A stretch of DNA of 42,866 bases from Pseudanabaena sp. lw0831 (GTDB lineage: Bacteria > Cyanobacteriota > Cyanobacteriia > Pseudanabaenales > Pseudanabaenaceae): contig NZ_BBJB01000007.1 of assembly GCF_016584665.1 (NCBI RefSeq), forward strand, positions 1 through 42,866, read 5' to 3'. Both the position numbers and the translations under genes were made by a program. Positions 1-8,319 of this stretch are shown here, piece by piece. Under the pieces are notes generated by a model that saw only the letters and a program-made list of their open reading frames with translations, made no database searches and was not told the DNA's origin. Position 1 is the stretch's first letter. Every line of letters starts with the position of its first letter.

Positions 1-32
1 ACTGAGTAATAACTTTCAATCTAGGAGCAGCC

Positions 33-245
33 ATGCTAGACACAGCAACATTTGAGCAACGCTTGATAAACCTTGAACAAGTAGTATTCGATCTTCAACA
101 TAAATTTGAAAGTAATCCTAACTCTGACAATTGGCTCGATAGTCTCGTAGGCTCAATCTCTGACGACTCAGCTTTTCTTGAATCTCTAGAATATGGACGT
201 GCTTTTCGGCAGTCTGACAAACCTATTGATGACACTGACAAATAA
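33..245 (+). CDS. Small antitoxin-like protein of a type II toxin-antitoxin pair
   Basis: A 70-residue acidic protein lying two bases upstream of a PIN-domain gene. The ATG is preceded by an AGGAG ribosome binding site at about 22-26. The N-terminal half is probably helical (residues 5-27); the C-terminal half is acidic and likely disordered (ends in DDTDK), as is common for antitoxins that wrap their toxin. I see no recognisable AbrB or ribbon-helix-helix DNA-binding motif, so antitoxin function is inferred from size, composition and position only. Small proteins of this kind commonly precede PIN toxins in cyanobacteria. The true 5' context is cut off by the window edge. Confidence 0.65.
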   Translation: MLDTATFEQRLINLEQVVFDLQHKFESNPNSDNWLDSLVGSISDDSAFLESLEYGRAFRQSDKPIDDTDK

Positions 246-247
246 TC

Positions 248-676
248 GTGAAATATTTGCTCGATACCGACCACATCAGTTTTCTTCAGCGCCGTTCCAG
301 TTCAGAGTTTATTCGATTAACTTTGCGGATGTCACAACATTCGCTCTCTGACTTTGCTTTATCAGTTATTAGTTTTCATGAGCAAGTAATTGGCGCTCAT
401 AGCTTCATCAATCGCGCCCAAACAAATACAGATATGGCTCGTGGATATGCGCTGTTGTTAGAAACTCTCAACAGTTTTGCAAAGGCTCCAGTTCTACCAT
501 TTGATGCTAAGGCGATCGCCATATTTGATGAGATGCGAAATCAGAAAGTTCGTGTGTCTACAATGGACTTGCGAATTGCAGCGATCGCCATTTCTAACAA
601 CTTGGTATTACTTACCCGAAATACTGGGGATTTCAGTAAAGTTCCGAGTTTAATAACCGAAGATTGGACGGTGTAG
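248..676 (+). CDS. PIN-domain toxin, VapC type
   Basis: A 142-residue PIN-domain protein, the usual VapC length. The PIN acidic residues can be placed: D6 in LLDTDH at the N-terminus, E44 in SFHEQ, the aspartate of STMDLRIAAIA, and the C-terminal TRNTGDF. Such proteins are Mg-dependent ribonucleases, generally acting on tRNA or rRNA, neutralised by the protein encoded just upstream. The start is GTG at 248, two bases after the TAA of the upstream gene, so the two are translated as a pair. Substrate cannot be read from sequence. HIP1 octamers occur inside the coding region, as in resident cyanobacterial genes, so the pair does not look newly acquired. Confidence 0.85.
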   Translation: MKYLLDTDHISFLQRRSSSEFIRLTLRMSQHSLSDFALSVISFHEQVIGAHSFINRAQTNTDMARGYALLLETLNSFAKAPVLPFDAKAIAIFDEMRNQKVRVSTMDLRIAAIAISNNLVLLTRNTGDFSKVPSLITEDWTV

Positions 677-731
677 CGTAGAAAGGATTCCCTTCAGAAT
701 GTGTCCCGCCGCAAAGACCAATAATTTTTAA

Positions 732-772
732 GCGATCGCCTAGAAATCACGACTCATAGTAGTAGCGATCGC
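732..772. repeat. HIP1-bounded 33-bp repeat, single unit (type A)
   Basis: One copy of the A unit of a dispersed repeat family: GCGATCGC at 732-739, a spacer containing CACGACTCATAGTA, and the next GCGATCGC at 765-772, exactly 33 bp later. It occupies the spacer between the convergent PIN toxin and PPK2 genes (677-794). Larger arrays of the same unit lie at 6516-6655, 8075-8281, 8795-9076 and 12537-12618. Confidence 0.8.
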
Positions 773-794
773 TAAAACCAACCAATTCTCATCA

Positions 795-1712
795 TTATCT
801 CTGGCTCTCCAGAATTTTCTTCGCATTTAAAAGCTCTTGATGTAGCTCTTTACTGAGCGTAGGATACTTGAGATCCAGTTCCTTTAACTGCGTGTAAATG
901 ATACCCGCCACAACCAGACGAGTAAACCATTTGCGATCGGCGGGGATAATGTACCAAGGAGCATATTCTGTACTGGTGTGGTTGAACATATCCTCATAGA
1001 CACTCATATAGTCATCCCAAAAGCCACGCTCTTTTGCATCATTTTCAGAGAACTTCCAATTCTTTTCAGGGCGATTAATCCGTTCTAAAAAACGTTCTTT
1101 CTGCTCCTCTTTGGATACATTAAGGAAAAACTTGAGGATGATTGTCCCGTTATTAACCAGATGCTTCTCATAATTGTTGATTTCTTCAAAGCGGCGCTTC
1201 CAAATATCATTGTCGATCGCACTAACAGGGAGCGATCGCTGCTCGAGGATTTCTGGATGTACTCTAGTTACTAAAATTTCTTCGTAATAAGAACGATTAA
1301 AAATCCCAATTCTTCCTCTTTCGGGTAAAACCTTAGAACATCGCCACAAGTAGTCATGATTTAACTCTTCCGTAGATGGAGCTTTAAAGCTATGCACCTG
1401 ACATCCTTGAGGATTGATGCCCGACATCACATGTTTAATCGTGCTATCTTTACCAGCCGCATCCATAGCCTGAAAGATGATTAGCACCGCATGGGTACTT
1501 TGAGCATAGAGAACATCCTGATATTTTGCTAACGCCTCAATACCTTCCTGTAATTGACCTTTAGCGTTCGACTTTTTGAGGCGATCGGCTTTGTAAGCAG
1601 GGTCATAGTCTTTGGCAAGAGAAATTTTTCGTTCTGGTGGCACAATAAACGGACGAATCAAATCGTCAAGTTTTTCGATTGGGAATAAATTATTAGATTG
1701 ACGATCTGTCAT
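795..1712 (-). CDS. ppk2: Polyphosphate kinase 2 family protein (polyP:nucleotide phosphotransferase)
   Basis: About 305 residues, a normal length for a one-domain PPK2. The P-loop reads QAMDAAGKDST (residues 81-91), the Walker B region GRIGIFNRSYYEEILV follows about 50 residues later, and the lid-like segment NRPEKNWKF lies near residue 220. PPK2 proteins transfer phosphate between polyphosphate and nucleoside mono- or diphosphates in the cytoplasm. This layout is like the class that uses AMP or ADP, but class assignment needs an alignment. I took the ATG at 1712; an in-frame TTG at 1724 adds four residues, and neither has a strong ribosome binding site. It is the last gene of a leftward group with GH65 and aldolase genes, suggesting a link between carbon breakdown and energy storage. 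Confidence 0.9.
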   Translation of the reverse strand: MTDRQSNNLFPIEKLDDLIRPFIVPPERKISLAKDYDPAYKADRLKKSNAKGQLQEGIEALAKYQDVLYAQSTHAVLIIFQAMDAAGKDSTIKHVMSGINPQGCQVHSFKAPSTEELNHDYLWRCSKVLPERGRIGIFNRSYYEEILVTRVHPEILEQRSLPVSAIDNDIWKRRFEEINNYEKHLVNNGTIILKFFLNVSKEEQKERFLERINRPEKNWKFSENDAKERGFWDDYMSVYEDMFNHTSTEYAPWYIIPADRKWFTRLVVAGIIYTQLKELDLKYPTLSKELHQELLNAKKILESQR

Positions 1713-1791
1713 GTTTTTTGCCAAAATTTATAATTCTATTTGTCCTAAACATCATCGCGATCGCGCTTTCTGTATCTTCAGCCGCCTTGTA

Positions 1792-4713
1792 CTAGAGTTC
1801 GGCGAGGCTTTTACCTAATTGAGTTTGGAGATCGCTCAGGTGAACGCCCATTAGATTGGGTAGAACAAGATGTGCAGATCCACCAAAGCGTTCAACAGGA
1901 CCAAGTCCAATCGTCCTCATACCCGCAGCGATCGCGGCTTCAATGCCAACGGCAGCATCTTCCACCACTACACAGTGGGCGGGGGTGAGTCCTAACTGAG
2001 CCGCAGCGTACAGGAAGAGGTCAGGAGCGGGTTTGGGGGGTGCAACACTGTCACCATCCGCGATCGCATCCACACGATCGGCAAGCCCCAATTTTTCGAT
2101 TACAGTGCGTGCATTTTTGCTGGCAGAGCCAATCGCGATTTTGAGGCCCGCCTTCCTGATTTTAGTGAGTAGCTCAACGCTTCCAGGTAGCAGATCTTTT
2201 GGTGTAATGGATTGGAGCGATGCCAAATAATAACGGTTTTTGCGCTCCATCATTTCCTGAAGCGCGGATTCTGAATAATGCTTTTTGCCCACAATGAGCA
2301 GTAGCGATTCTTTTCGAGAGACACCCCGCAACGCTTCATTTGCATTGCGATCAAAGGGCAGTCCTTCCTCATCCGCCAGCCGCTGCCACGCTCGGTAGTG
2401 CCATTCGGCAGTGTCTGTCAGCACCCCATCCAAGTCGAAGATAAAGCCTTTGATTTCAGGTGCGCGAGCGTCAGGCGTTAAATCAAAATTGTGCCAAGTG
2501 CCGCGCCAGTGTAGTTTGAATTTGAGGCGAGTCCAGTTGGCGGGGAGGTGAGGCTTTGCGACGGGACCATCGTCCTTAAGTTGAATCCCACCAAAGCCAA
2601 ACACCACTGATTGCCAAACACCGCCTGCCGAAGCCGCATGAATGCCATCGGCTGTGTTACCAAAAGTATCTTGGAGATCGATTAGGGCTGCCTGCATAAA
2701 ATATTTATAGGCATTGTCTTCACCTAGGTTAGCGGCAAGGATGGAGTGAACAGAGGCCCCAAGGGATGAACCATAGATGATATCGGTGCGGGGAGCGTAG
2801 TAGTTCCAGTTTTTTTGGAGCGAGTCAAAGGAGAACTCTGGCGTATCGCGCATTAGGTAGAGGAGCATCAACACATCAGGCTGCTTGAGTACCTGTGTGT
2901 GATTGGTTTCTTCCATGCCTAGAATCGCTTGAATCGATCGCGTTCGCGGTTCATAGTCACTCAAATTGATATCCTTAAGTTGAAAAAATCCATCAAACTG
3001 CTCGATCAGTTCTGGATTAGCAGTAGAAGGAATGTATATCTGAGACATCGTTGTGTGCAAACTTGCCAGTCGCTCTGGTGTGAGTTTTAGCTCTTGGGCC
3101 AGTGCGATCGCCCGATCGGGAAACTTATGCTGTAGCCATTCATAAACAGCGATCGCCTTTTCCAAATGCCACTGCACCATCCGATTGGTAAACGCATTAT
3201 TATTCACCTGCTCGTGGTATTCATCGGCTCCGATCGCGTTGCATAATTCATACCGTTTTTGCCGATCGTTCCACTCCACCCGACTGAGCCAGAAAATCGC
3301 AGTATCGATTACAACTTCGGCACCACAGTCGCGCATCCAAATATCATCACCCGTTGCTTGCCAGTATTGCCAGACGGCATAAGCGATATCAGCACTGATA
3401 TGAATTTCGCGATCTCGGCACCAGATTCGCACTGGTTCAGCGTAGGGATCGCTCTGAATCGACCATTTGGGAGTCATCTCATCTCCTGTAGCTGCACTTT
3501 CCCAAGCAAACATCGCGCCGTTATATCCACTATGAAAGGCTTTGCGCCTTGCTCCAGCGAGGGTGTCGTGACGGTAGCTCAATAAACTTCGAGCGATCGT
3601 GGGCTGAGTCAAAGTAAAGAAGGGCAGAATAAATATTTCTGTATCCCAAAAGATATGTCCTCGATAACCTAATCCCGATAACGTTTTAGCAGCAATGCTA
3701 TCAGGAATGTTATTTGGAGATGCTGGGTCAGCTACTGGGGCATCTTCAGCACACGCTCCAATAAAAAGTTGAAACATGCTGTAGCGCACCGCCAGTTGAG
3801 CCTTAAGATCTCCCTCAATCTCGATATCACTTTGCGCCCAAACTTTATCCCAAGCCTGCTGATGCGCGGCAAGTAGAACCCCATAGGATGGCAGGTCGGC
3901 TAACTTGGCTTGAGCCGATTGAACTGGTTGCTTTACCTCCTGAGATGTAAATACCGCTACTAACTTTTCTACGGTGATGGTATCTCCCTGTCTAGCCAGA
4001 AAGGTAAATCTAATGGAAGGACGGTCGGGACTATTGATTTGCGATGAAGCCGCAATACCGATCGCTGTCATTTTAGCCGCCATGCTGAGTTCAATCTCAG
4101 TACTGCGGGTGCGAACTTGCAGCCAAACTCCATGCTCTGTATCGCCGCGATCGAGATGCTCCCAGTGATCGAAGCCTTGATTGTCGGGATAGTCATTAAT
4201 ACTGGAATTCACTTCGATCTTGCCACTAAAATCAACAGGCGTAACATGGCAAATTGATGCTAGTACCTGCTGATCCGCTAAACTCGCAAAGCGTTCAAAC
4301 TTTATGTCCACCGTATTTCCAATCGGACTCCGCCAGCGTAGCGATCGCCTCAGAACTCCATGTCGTAAATCCAACTGTCTTTCGTACTGAAGAATTTCGC
4401 CGCTATCTAGTCCAAACCGTTCGCCATCGATTGTGACCACCATTGATAGCCAGTCTGGACAATTGGCTAACTCGGTATAGACCAAGGGTATATCATCATA
4501 CAACCCACTGATTAAGGTAGTTGGCAAGGCCTTAGGATAACCTTCTTCAAAGCTGCCCCGAGTCCCTAAATAACCGTTGCCGATCGTAAAGACGGTTTCT
4601 CTGGCACGCAACTGTGCTGGCTCGAAGTGAGGTTCGATCACTGTCCAGTCTGTGTAAATCAAAGCATGAGGGGCAGGCAGATTTATTTCTGCAATTTTAT
4701 CGAGGTCTAACAT
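1792..4713 (-). CDS. GH65 disaccharide phosphorylase fused to beta-phosphoglucomutase
   Basis: A 973-residue two-enzyme fusion. The N-terminal beta-sandwich (about 15-270) and alpha-barrel (about 320-700) belong to glycoside hydrolase family 65: RGHIFWDTEIFILPFF and GADEYHEQVNNNAFTNRM are family signatures, and E498 in the second is the expected general acid. YGSSLGASVHS fits the phosphate-binding loop. Residues 753-973 are a HAD phosphatase-fold beta-phosphoglucomutase: nucleophile and acid-base in FIFDLDGVLTD, then GSASKN, and VVEDAAVGIEAA as the metal-binding motif. The first half should split a glucose disaccharide with phosphate to give beta-glucose 1-phosphate; the second converts that to glucose 6-phosphate. 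Substrate (maltose, trehalose, kojibiose or nigerose type) cannot be decided by eye. The ATG is at 4713. The aldolase gene lies 60 bp upstream. Confidence 0.92.
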   Translation of the reverse strand: MLDLDKIAEINLPAPHALIYTDWTVIEPHFEPAQLRARETVFTIGNGYLGTRGSFEEGYPKALPTTLISGLYDDIPLVYTELANCPDWLSMVVTIDGERFGLDSGEILQYERQLDLRHGVLRRSLRWRSPIGNTVDIKFERFASLADQQVLASICHVTPVDFSGKIEVNSSINDYPDNQGFDHWEHLDRGDTEHGVWLQVRTRSTEIELSMAAKMTAIGIAASSQINSPDRPSIRFTFLARQGDTITVEKLVAVFTSQEVKQPVQSAQAKLADLPSYGVLLAAHQQAWDKVWAQSDIEIEGDLKAQLAVRYSMFQLFIGACAEDAPVADPASPNNIPDSIAAKTLSGLGYRGHIFWDTEIFILPFFTLTQPTIARSLLSYRHDTLAGARRKAFHSGYNGAMFAWESAATGDEMTPKWSIQSDPYAEPVRIWCRDREIHISADIAYAVWQYWQATGDDIWMRDCGAEVVIDTAIFWLSRVEWNDRQKRYELCNAIGADEYHEQVNNNAFTNRMVQWHLEKAIAVYEWLQHKFPDRAIALAQELKLTPERLASLHTTMSQIYIPSTANPELIEQFDGFFQLKDINLSDYEPRTRSIQAILGMEETNHTQVLKQPDVLMLLYLMRDTPEFSFDSLQKNWNYYAPRTDIIYGSSLGASVHSILAANLGEDNAYKYFMQAALIDLQDTFGNTADGIHAASAGGVWQSVVFGFGGIQLKDDGPVAKPHLPANWTRLKFKLHWRGTWHNFDLTPDARAPEIKGFIFDLDGVLTDTAEWHYRAWQRLADEEGLPFDRNANEALRGVSRKESLLLIVGKKHYSESALQEMMERKNRYYLASLQSITPKDLLPGSVELLTKIRKAGLKIAIGSASKNARTVIEKLGLADRVDAIADGDSVAPPKPAPDLFLYAAAQLGLTPAHCVVVEDAAVGIEAAIAAGMRTIGLGPVERFGGSAHLVLPNLMGVHLSDLQTQLGKSLAEL

Positions 4714-4773
4714 ATTTTTCCCACAGAATTAAAGATAGAATTAAATCTTCGATGAATCTCATCGTGACTATGT

Positions 4774-5802
4774 TTATCGGTCATACACTTCCATCGCAGT
4801 CTTGTATTCGCCCTGACGCGCTGCCCAATTGCACTTAGCTCGATGCAAAAGAGCCTGTTGAGCCTTTGCTACATTTGCCTCTTTGCCTTGCCAAATATCT
4901 AACGCTGGTTGCTGGATGGCGCGACCAAAGGAAAAGGTCAAAGCCCAAGGCGATCGCGATTTGAATCTTAGATTCATGGCATTCAAACGAGCCGAGGCTA
5001 GCTCAGAGGATTGTCCGCCTGACAAGAATGCAATTCCCGATACAGCAGCAGGGACGTTTCGCAAAAGACAGTTCACCGTGTCATTGGCTACCTCATCCAC
5101 CGATGCTTGTGCAGAACAGTTCAATCCCGAAAGTATCATGTTGGGCTTCAGAATTATTCCTTCCAATATCACCCGTTGTGTATAAAGGTGGTTAAAAACT
5201 GTATGCAAGACTTCTTCCGTTACTTTGTAGCATCGTTCTATAGTATGCTCGCCATCCATCAGTACTTCAGGCTCAACAATGGGAACTAGTCCAACTTCTT
5301 GGCACAAAGCAGCATAGCGAGCCAATGCTTGCGAGTTGGCTTCGATACAATCTCGGCTGGGAAAGCGATCGTCTATAGTAATCACCGCACGCCACTTGGC
5401 AAAACGAGCACCCATTTGAAAATATTCCTTGAGGCGATCGCGCAATCCGTCTAGACCTTCGGTAATTTTTTCTCCAGAATGACCTGCCATCTCCTTAGCC
5501 CCAATGTCAACTTTAATACCGAGAATAATTCCCGTATCAGTAATGGCTTTAACAAAGGGAGTGCCATCTTTCTTGTGTTGGCGAATCGTTTCATCGTAAA
5601 GGATCGCGCCACTAATGTATTCATTGAGACTGGGTGTGGTGATAATCAATTCTCGATAGGCTCGTCGGGATTCCTCAGTCTGGGGAATGCTTAACTTTGC
5701 GAATCGTTTGTTACAGGTTGGATTGCTCTCATCCATTGCCAGCAGACCCTTGTTGTCAGCAACAAGTATCTTCGTGGTTTCTATCAGTTTTTGGACATTC
5801 AT
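4774..5802 (-). CDS. Class I fructose-bisphosphate aldolase
   Basis: A 342-residue Schiff-base aldolase, the animal and plant type, interconverting fructose 1,6-bisphosphate with glyceraldehyde 3-phosphate and dihydroxyacetone phosphate. GLLAMDESNPTCNKRF near the N-terminus corresponds to the family's AADES box, and K219 in IILKPNMILSG is the expected Schiff-base lysine. The frame is open further upstream, to 5859, but I chose the ATG at 5802 because it has a strong GGGAGG ribosome binding site six bases away and overlaps the stop of the upstream gene by one base (TAATG). Translation is therefore probably coupled to the PRC-barrel chimera gene. It sits between that gene and the GH65 fusion, in a leftward carbon-metabolism operon. 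Confidence 0.93.
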   Translation of the reverse strand: MNVQKLIETTKILVADNKGLLAMDESNPTCNKRFAKLSIPQTEESRRAYRELIITTPSLNEYISGAILYDETIRQHKKDGTPFVKAITDTGIILGIKVDIGAKEMAGHSGEKITEGLDGLRDRLKEYFQMGARFAKWRAVITIDDRFPSRDCIEANSQALARYAALCQEVGLVPIVEPEVLMDGEHTIERCYKVTEEVLHTVFNHLYTQRVILEGIILKPNMILSGLNCSAQASVDEVANDTVNCLLRNVPAAVSGIAFLSGGQSSELASARLNAMNLRFKSRSPWALTFSFGRAIQQPALDIWQGKEANVAKAQQALLHRAKCNWAARQGEYKTAMEVYDR

Positions 5803-6260
5803 TATTTTCCTCCCAAGACGGCGAGCTGTTTCTCTATTGGTGTTGCATCCAAACTCCACTTCCAGTTGCGGATTTCTGGCAAGTCTTCGCCATGTATGTC
5901 GATGTAATGCTTATGCTCGATCAACTTGTCCTGCATCATCTGTTTGAGATAGGCTCCCTTACTACCCAAATGCGGTAGGCGATCGACTACATCTTGCACC
6001 AGATGAAAGCGGTCTAAGTCGTTTTGAACCCGCATATCAAAGTCGGCCGTGATCTTGATGTCACGTTGTTCCTTAATCACTGCGACCAGCGCATAGGGAG
6101 AGATCAACACCTGCCGCCCTGTAAGCCAGTTTCCTGTGTCAGCGACTAAATAACGAATTGTCCAATACTGATCATCGAAGTAGAATTCTTTGACTTTCCC
6201 AATTTCACCATCGAGGCTATTTAAACTATATCCATTAAGTGTTTTGGCTTTATTTAACAT
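5802..6260 (-). CDS. Chimeric protein: PRC-barrel N-terminus joined to a phosphoketolase C-terminal tail
   Basis: A 152-residue protein made of two unrelated parts. Residues 1-70 ([20 protein letters not shown], then [18 protein letters not shown]) are the first repeat of the PRC-barrel protein widespread in cyanobacteria, which normally has a second PRC repeat and well over 200 residues. From about residue 73 the sequence changes to [35 protein letters not shown] and RNWKW, which I recognise from memory as the extreme C-terminus of phosphoketolase (Xfp, about 800 residues). The simplest reading is a deletion joining the 5' end of a PRC gene to the 3' end of an adjacent xfp gene in frame, near 6045-6055. 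Its end carries the aldolase ribosome binding site. It may be expressed but catalytically inert. Confidence 0.75.
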   Translation of the reverse strand: MLNKAKTLNGYSLNSLDGEIGKVKEFYFDDQYWTIRYLVADTGNWLTGRQVLISPYALVAVIKEQRDIKITADFDMRVQNDLDRFHLVQDVVDRLPHLGSKGAYLKQMMQDKLIEHKHYIDIHGEDLPEIRNWKWSLDATPIEKQLAVLGGK

Positions 6261-6515
6261 CTTTGATTCCTAATCGCTAAGTATTGTAGATTTTTTTAGA
6301 ATAGAAATTTAGTCGTTAAACAGGCAAGTAATATTCAGTCATTTTTTAGAGTTCTAATTAAATACGATTAGATGAGCCAAACATTTTTCTACTTTTTACG
6401 ATTATGCTATGAGGATGTTTGAAATCATGTATATGTAATGTGTAGGTTGAATGAGTTGTATCGCAATGTCTTAAAGCTTTACGAACCTATATCCATATTT
6501 TCCCTGTTGACCAGT

Positions 6516-6655
6516 GCGATCGCCCAAAAAACACGGCTCACGGTAGCGATCGCCTACAGCAAACCTATAGAAAATATATCGTTAAAGCGATCGCCTAAAA
6601 ATCACGACTCATAGTAATAGCGATCGCCTTTAGGAGATAGATTGTTGATGCGATC
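6516..6655. repeat. HIP1-phased 33/41-bp repeat array
   Basis: Four GCGATCGC octamers at 6516, 6546, 6587 and 6620. The intervals are 30 (a shortened A unit), 41 (B unit, containing GAAAATATATCGTTAAA) and 33 (A unit, containing CACGACTCATAGTAATA). The array closes with a C unit, CTTTAGGAGATAGATTGTTG followed by ATGCGATC. The same A-B alternation recurs in the other arrays of the window. Confidence 0.85.
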
Positions 6656-6735
6656 TCGATAACTTTGCTATGGGGGTGCAGAAACTTTGGGTAAATATAA
6701 ATTCTCTCAACGAGTTATTTAAGTTTGATTCTATT

Positions 6736-6811
6736 CATTCAGTTACGTTTTGTAGCGTATTCAATCAATTCATTCACGAAATCAAGCGATCGCCTGTCAC
6801 ACTTAAAGCTT
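6736..6811. repeat. 76-bp dispersed duplicate, copy 1
   Basis: Matches 10927-11002 over 76 bp with five substitutions by eye and no gaps. Read on the minus strand both copies contain a short frame ending DFVNELIEYATKRN and a stop; in the second copy this frame is broken by a TGA. It may be the tail of a lost gene that once occurred twice. Confidence 0.75.
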
Positions 6812-6819
6812 TGGTATGA

Positions 6820-6978
6820 GTGAAAAATATTAACTTCTCCCCTTTAATCGAACAATGGCGAACTGCTGACAGCTATAAGTTGCAACAAAATAACTGCGAA
6901 GGTTTGTTGTTTTTATATGAAAGGGATTTCAAAGGTGGGTCAGATATTGTTTGGAAATTTGATGTTTTGGGAACCTAG
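6820..6978 (+). pseudogene. Short open frame, probable gene remnant
   Basis: A GTG-started frame of 52 codons, immediately after an in-frame TGA and ending at TAG 6976-6978. It contains SPLIEQWRTADSYKLQQNN and ends DIVWKFDVLGT. The amino-acid pattern looks protein-like rather than random, with no low complexity, but I do not recognise the family, there is no clear ribosome binding site and the size is small. Part of its DNA (about 6923-6948) matches the membrane-protein fragment at 11101-11126 in a different frame, which argues that this stretch has been shuffled. Confidence 0.3.
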
Positions 6979-7022
6979 AAGGTAAGTCTTAGATATTTAA
7001 ATCTATTCACACATCATATACT

Positions 7023-8069
7023 ATGAGCCAGAAGTCATCTTCCAACCCGTGGCAAATCCTTAGTAACTCAGCCCTTCTACGCTTTCTGCTGCTGTTTGGC
7101 TGTAGTTGGGCTACAGTGTTGCTGATTAATTATTTCTACACTACGATCGCCCTCTTCACCGCGGCCAGTGTCTTTGCGGTGCTACTAAATTATCCTGTGG
7201 TCTGGCTATCGCTTTATATGCCCAGAAAATTGGCAATTACAGTCACCTTTATCGGGGCAGTTACTTTATTGCTTGGTTTGGCCATGCTGATTGGTCTGGA
7301 AGTGCTGAATCAGGGACAGAGTTTGCTAACCCAGGTTAGAAATACGTTGAACCAGCCAGATCTTTTACCATTTTTGGATTCCCTCAAGCATTTGGATATT
7401 ATACAAGTAATAGAAACGCTCCAAACGAATTTAGCATCTGGTTTAGGAGTCGTTAAAAGTATCTTTTCTAGCGTCTTGATCGGGGTTTTTTGGGCGGTTA
7501 TCAGCTTGTATATGCTGATTGACGGTGAAAAGCTGTGGAAATTATCGCTGCGGCTATTGCCAGTCGCCTACCGCGATCGCTTTGCTAAAACCTTTCAGCA
7601 AAGTTTTCTCGGATTTTTACGCGGACAACTGCTGTTGATGCTGTTTCTCTCTGGCTCCACCTTGCTAATTTTTCCATTTTTGGGGGTGAACTATGCCCTG
7701 TTTTTGGCGATCGTTCTTGGCTTAATCGATTTGATCCCTGGCATTGGGGCCACCTTGGGAATTACGCTAGTTACCCTTTTAGTTTTAGCCTCCCAAGGAG
7801 GTGAGATCGCCTTAAGAGTGTTGATTACCTGCATCGTGTTAGGTCAAATCCAAGATAACGTAGTGCAACCGAAAGTAATGGGCAATGTCCTAGAGTTAAA
7901 TCCTGTGCTGCTATTTCTATCGCTGTTTATTGGCGAACGAATGGCTGGATTATTGGGCGTTTTTCTTGCCATTCCGATCGCTGGTATGATTGCCGCCTGG
8001 ATGAGATCAGCCAAAGCAGAACCAAATCCAGTTTTGGAAGAAGTTCCAGAGAAAATTGTCGAACAATAG
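7023..8069 (+). CDS. AI-2E family transporter (PerM/UPF0118)
   Basis: A 348-residue integral membrane protein with the family's layout: two or three hydrophobic helices in the first 95 residues, a soluble segment about residues 95-150 (NQPDLLPFLDSLKHLDIIQ), then a cluster of helices to about 325. The signature stretch LGLIDLIPGIGATLG followed by QIQDNVVQPKVMGNVLELNP is diagnostic. Family members have been linked to autoinducer-2 export or to sodium/proton exchange, so the substrate stays open. The gene is alone, with a repeat array on either side. The C-terminus (EPNPVLEEVPEKIVEQ) is a short charged cytoplasmic tail. Confidence 0.9.
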   Translation: MSQKSSSNPWQILSNSALLRFLLLFGCSWATVLLINYFYTTIALFTAASVFAVLLNYPVVWLSLYMPRKLAITVTFIGAVTLLLGLAMLIGLEVLNQGQSLLTQVRNTLNQPDLLPFLDSLKHLDIIQVIETLQTNLASGLGVVKSIFSSVLIGVFWAVISLYMLIDGEKLWKLSLRLLPVAYRDRFAKTFQQSFLGFLRGQLLLMLFLSGSTLLIFPFLGVNYALFLAIVLGLIDLIPGIGATLGITLVTLLVLASQGGEIALRVLITCIVLGQIQDNVVQPKVMGNVLELNPVLLFLSLFIGERMAGLLGVFLAIPIAGMIAAWMRSAKAEPNPVLEEVPEKIVEQ

Positions 8070-8074
8070 CAAAA

Positions 8075-8281
8075 TCATTACGCCTAAGAATCAAGACTCA
8101 CAGTAATAGCGATCGCCTATAGAAAATATATCGTTGAAGCGATCGCCTAAAAATTACGACTCACAGTAATAGCGATCGCCTTCAGCAAACCCACAGAAAA
8201 TATATCTTTGAAGCGATCGCCCAGAAATCCCGACTCACAGCAATAGCGATCGCCTTTAGGAGATAGATTGTTGATGCGATC
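8075..8281. repeat. HIP1-phased 33/41-bp repeat array upstream of the acetyltransferase gene
   Basis: Octamers at 8109, 8139, 8172, 8213 and 8246. From 8139 the intervals are exactly 33, 41 and 33; the first interval is a B unit with 11 bases deleted, preceded by a degenerate A unit from about 8075. The array ends with a C unit (8246-8281), the same sequence that forms the 3' end of the acetyltransferase gene at 8795. It fills the whole spacer 8070-8319 apart from the last 40 bases. Confidence 0.88.
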
Positions 8282-8319
8282 AGGATTGACTTAACACAAA
8301 ATCTGGAGTAATTTCCCAA

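Larger units (their letters stand above)
6261..7022. other. Long spacer with repeats and gene remnants
   Basis: 762 bases between the divergent PRC-chimera and AI-2E genes. The first 250 are AT-rich and must hold the promoter of the leftward operon; I see no confident -35/-10 pair. A HIP1 repeat array lies at 6516-6655, a 76-bp segment duplicated at 10927-11002 occupies 6736-6811, and a short open frame follows at 6820-6978. Nothing else in it is recognisable. Confidence 0.7.

Noticed and set aside
5803-5859. Longer N-terminus for aldolase
   Set aside because: The added residues ([17 protein letters not shown]) are the out-of-frame shadow of the PRC chimera's end; the ATG at 5802 has a perfect ribosome binding site.
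6261-7022. A small RNA such as Yfr1 or 6S in the long spacer
   Set aside because: No Yfr1 core motif (ACTCCTCACAC) and no long terminator-ended fold found by eye.
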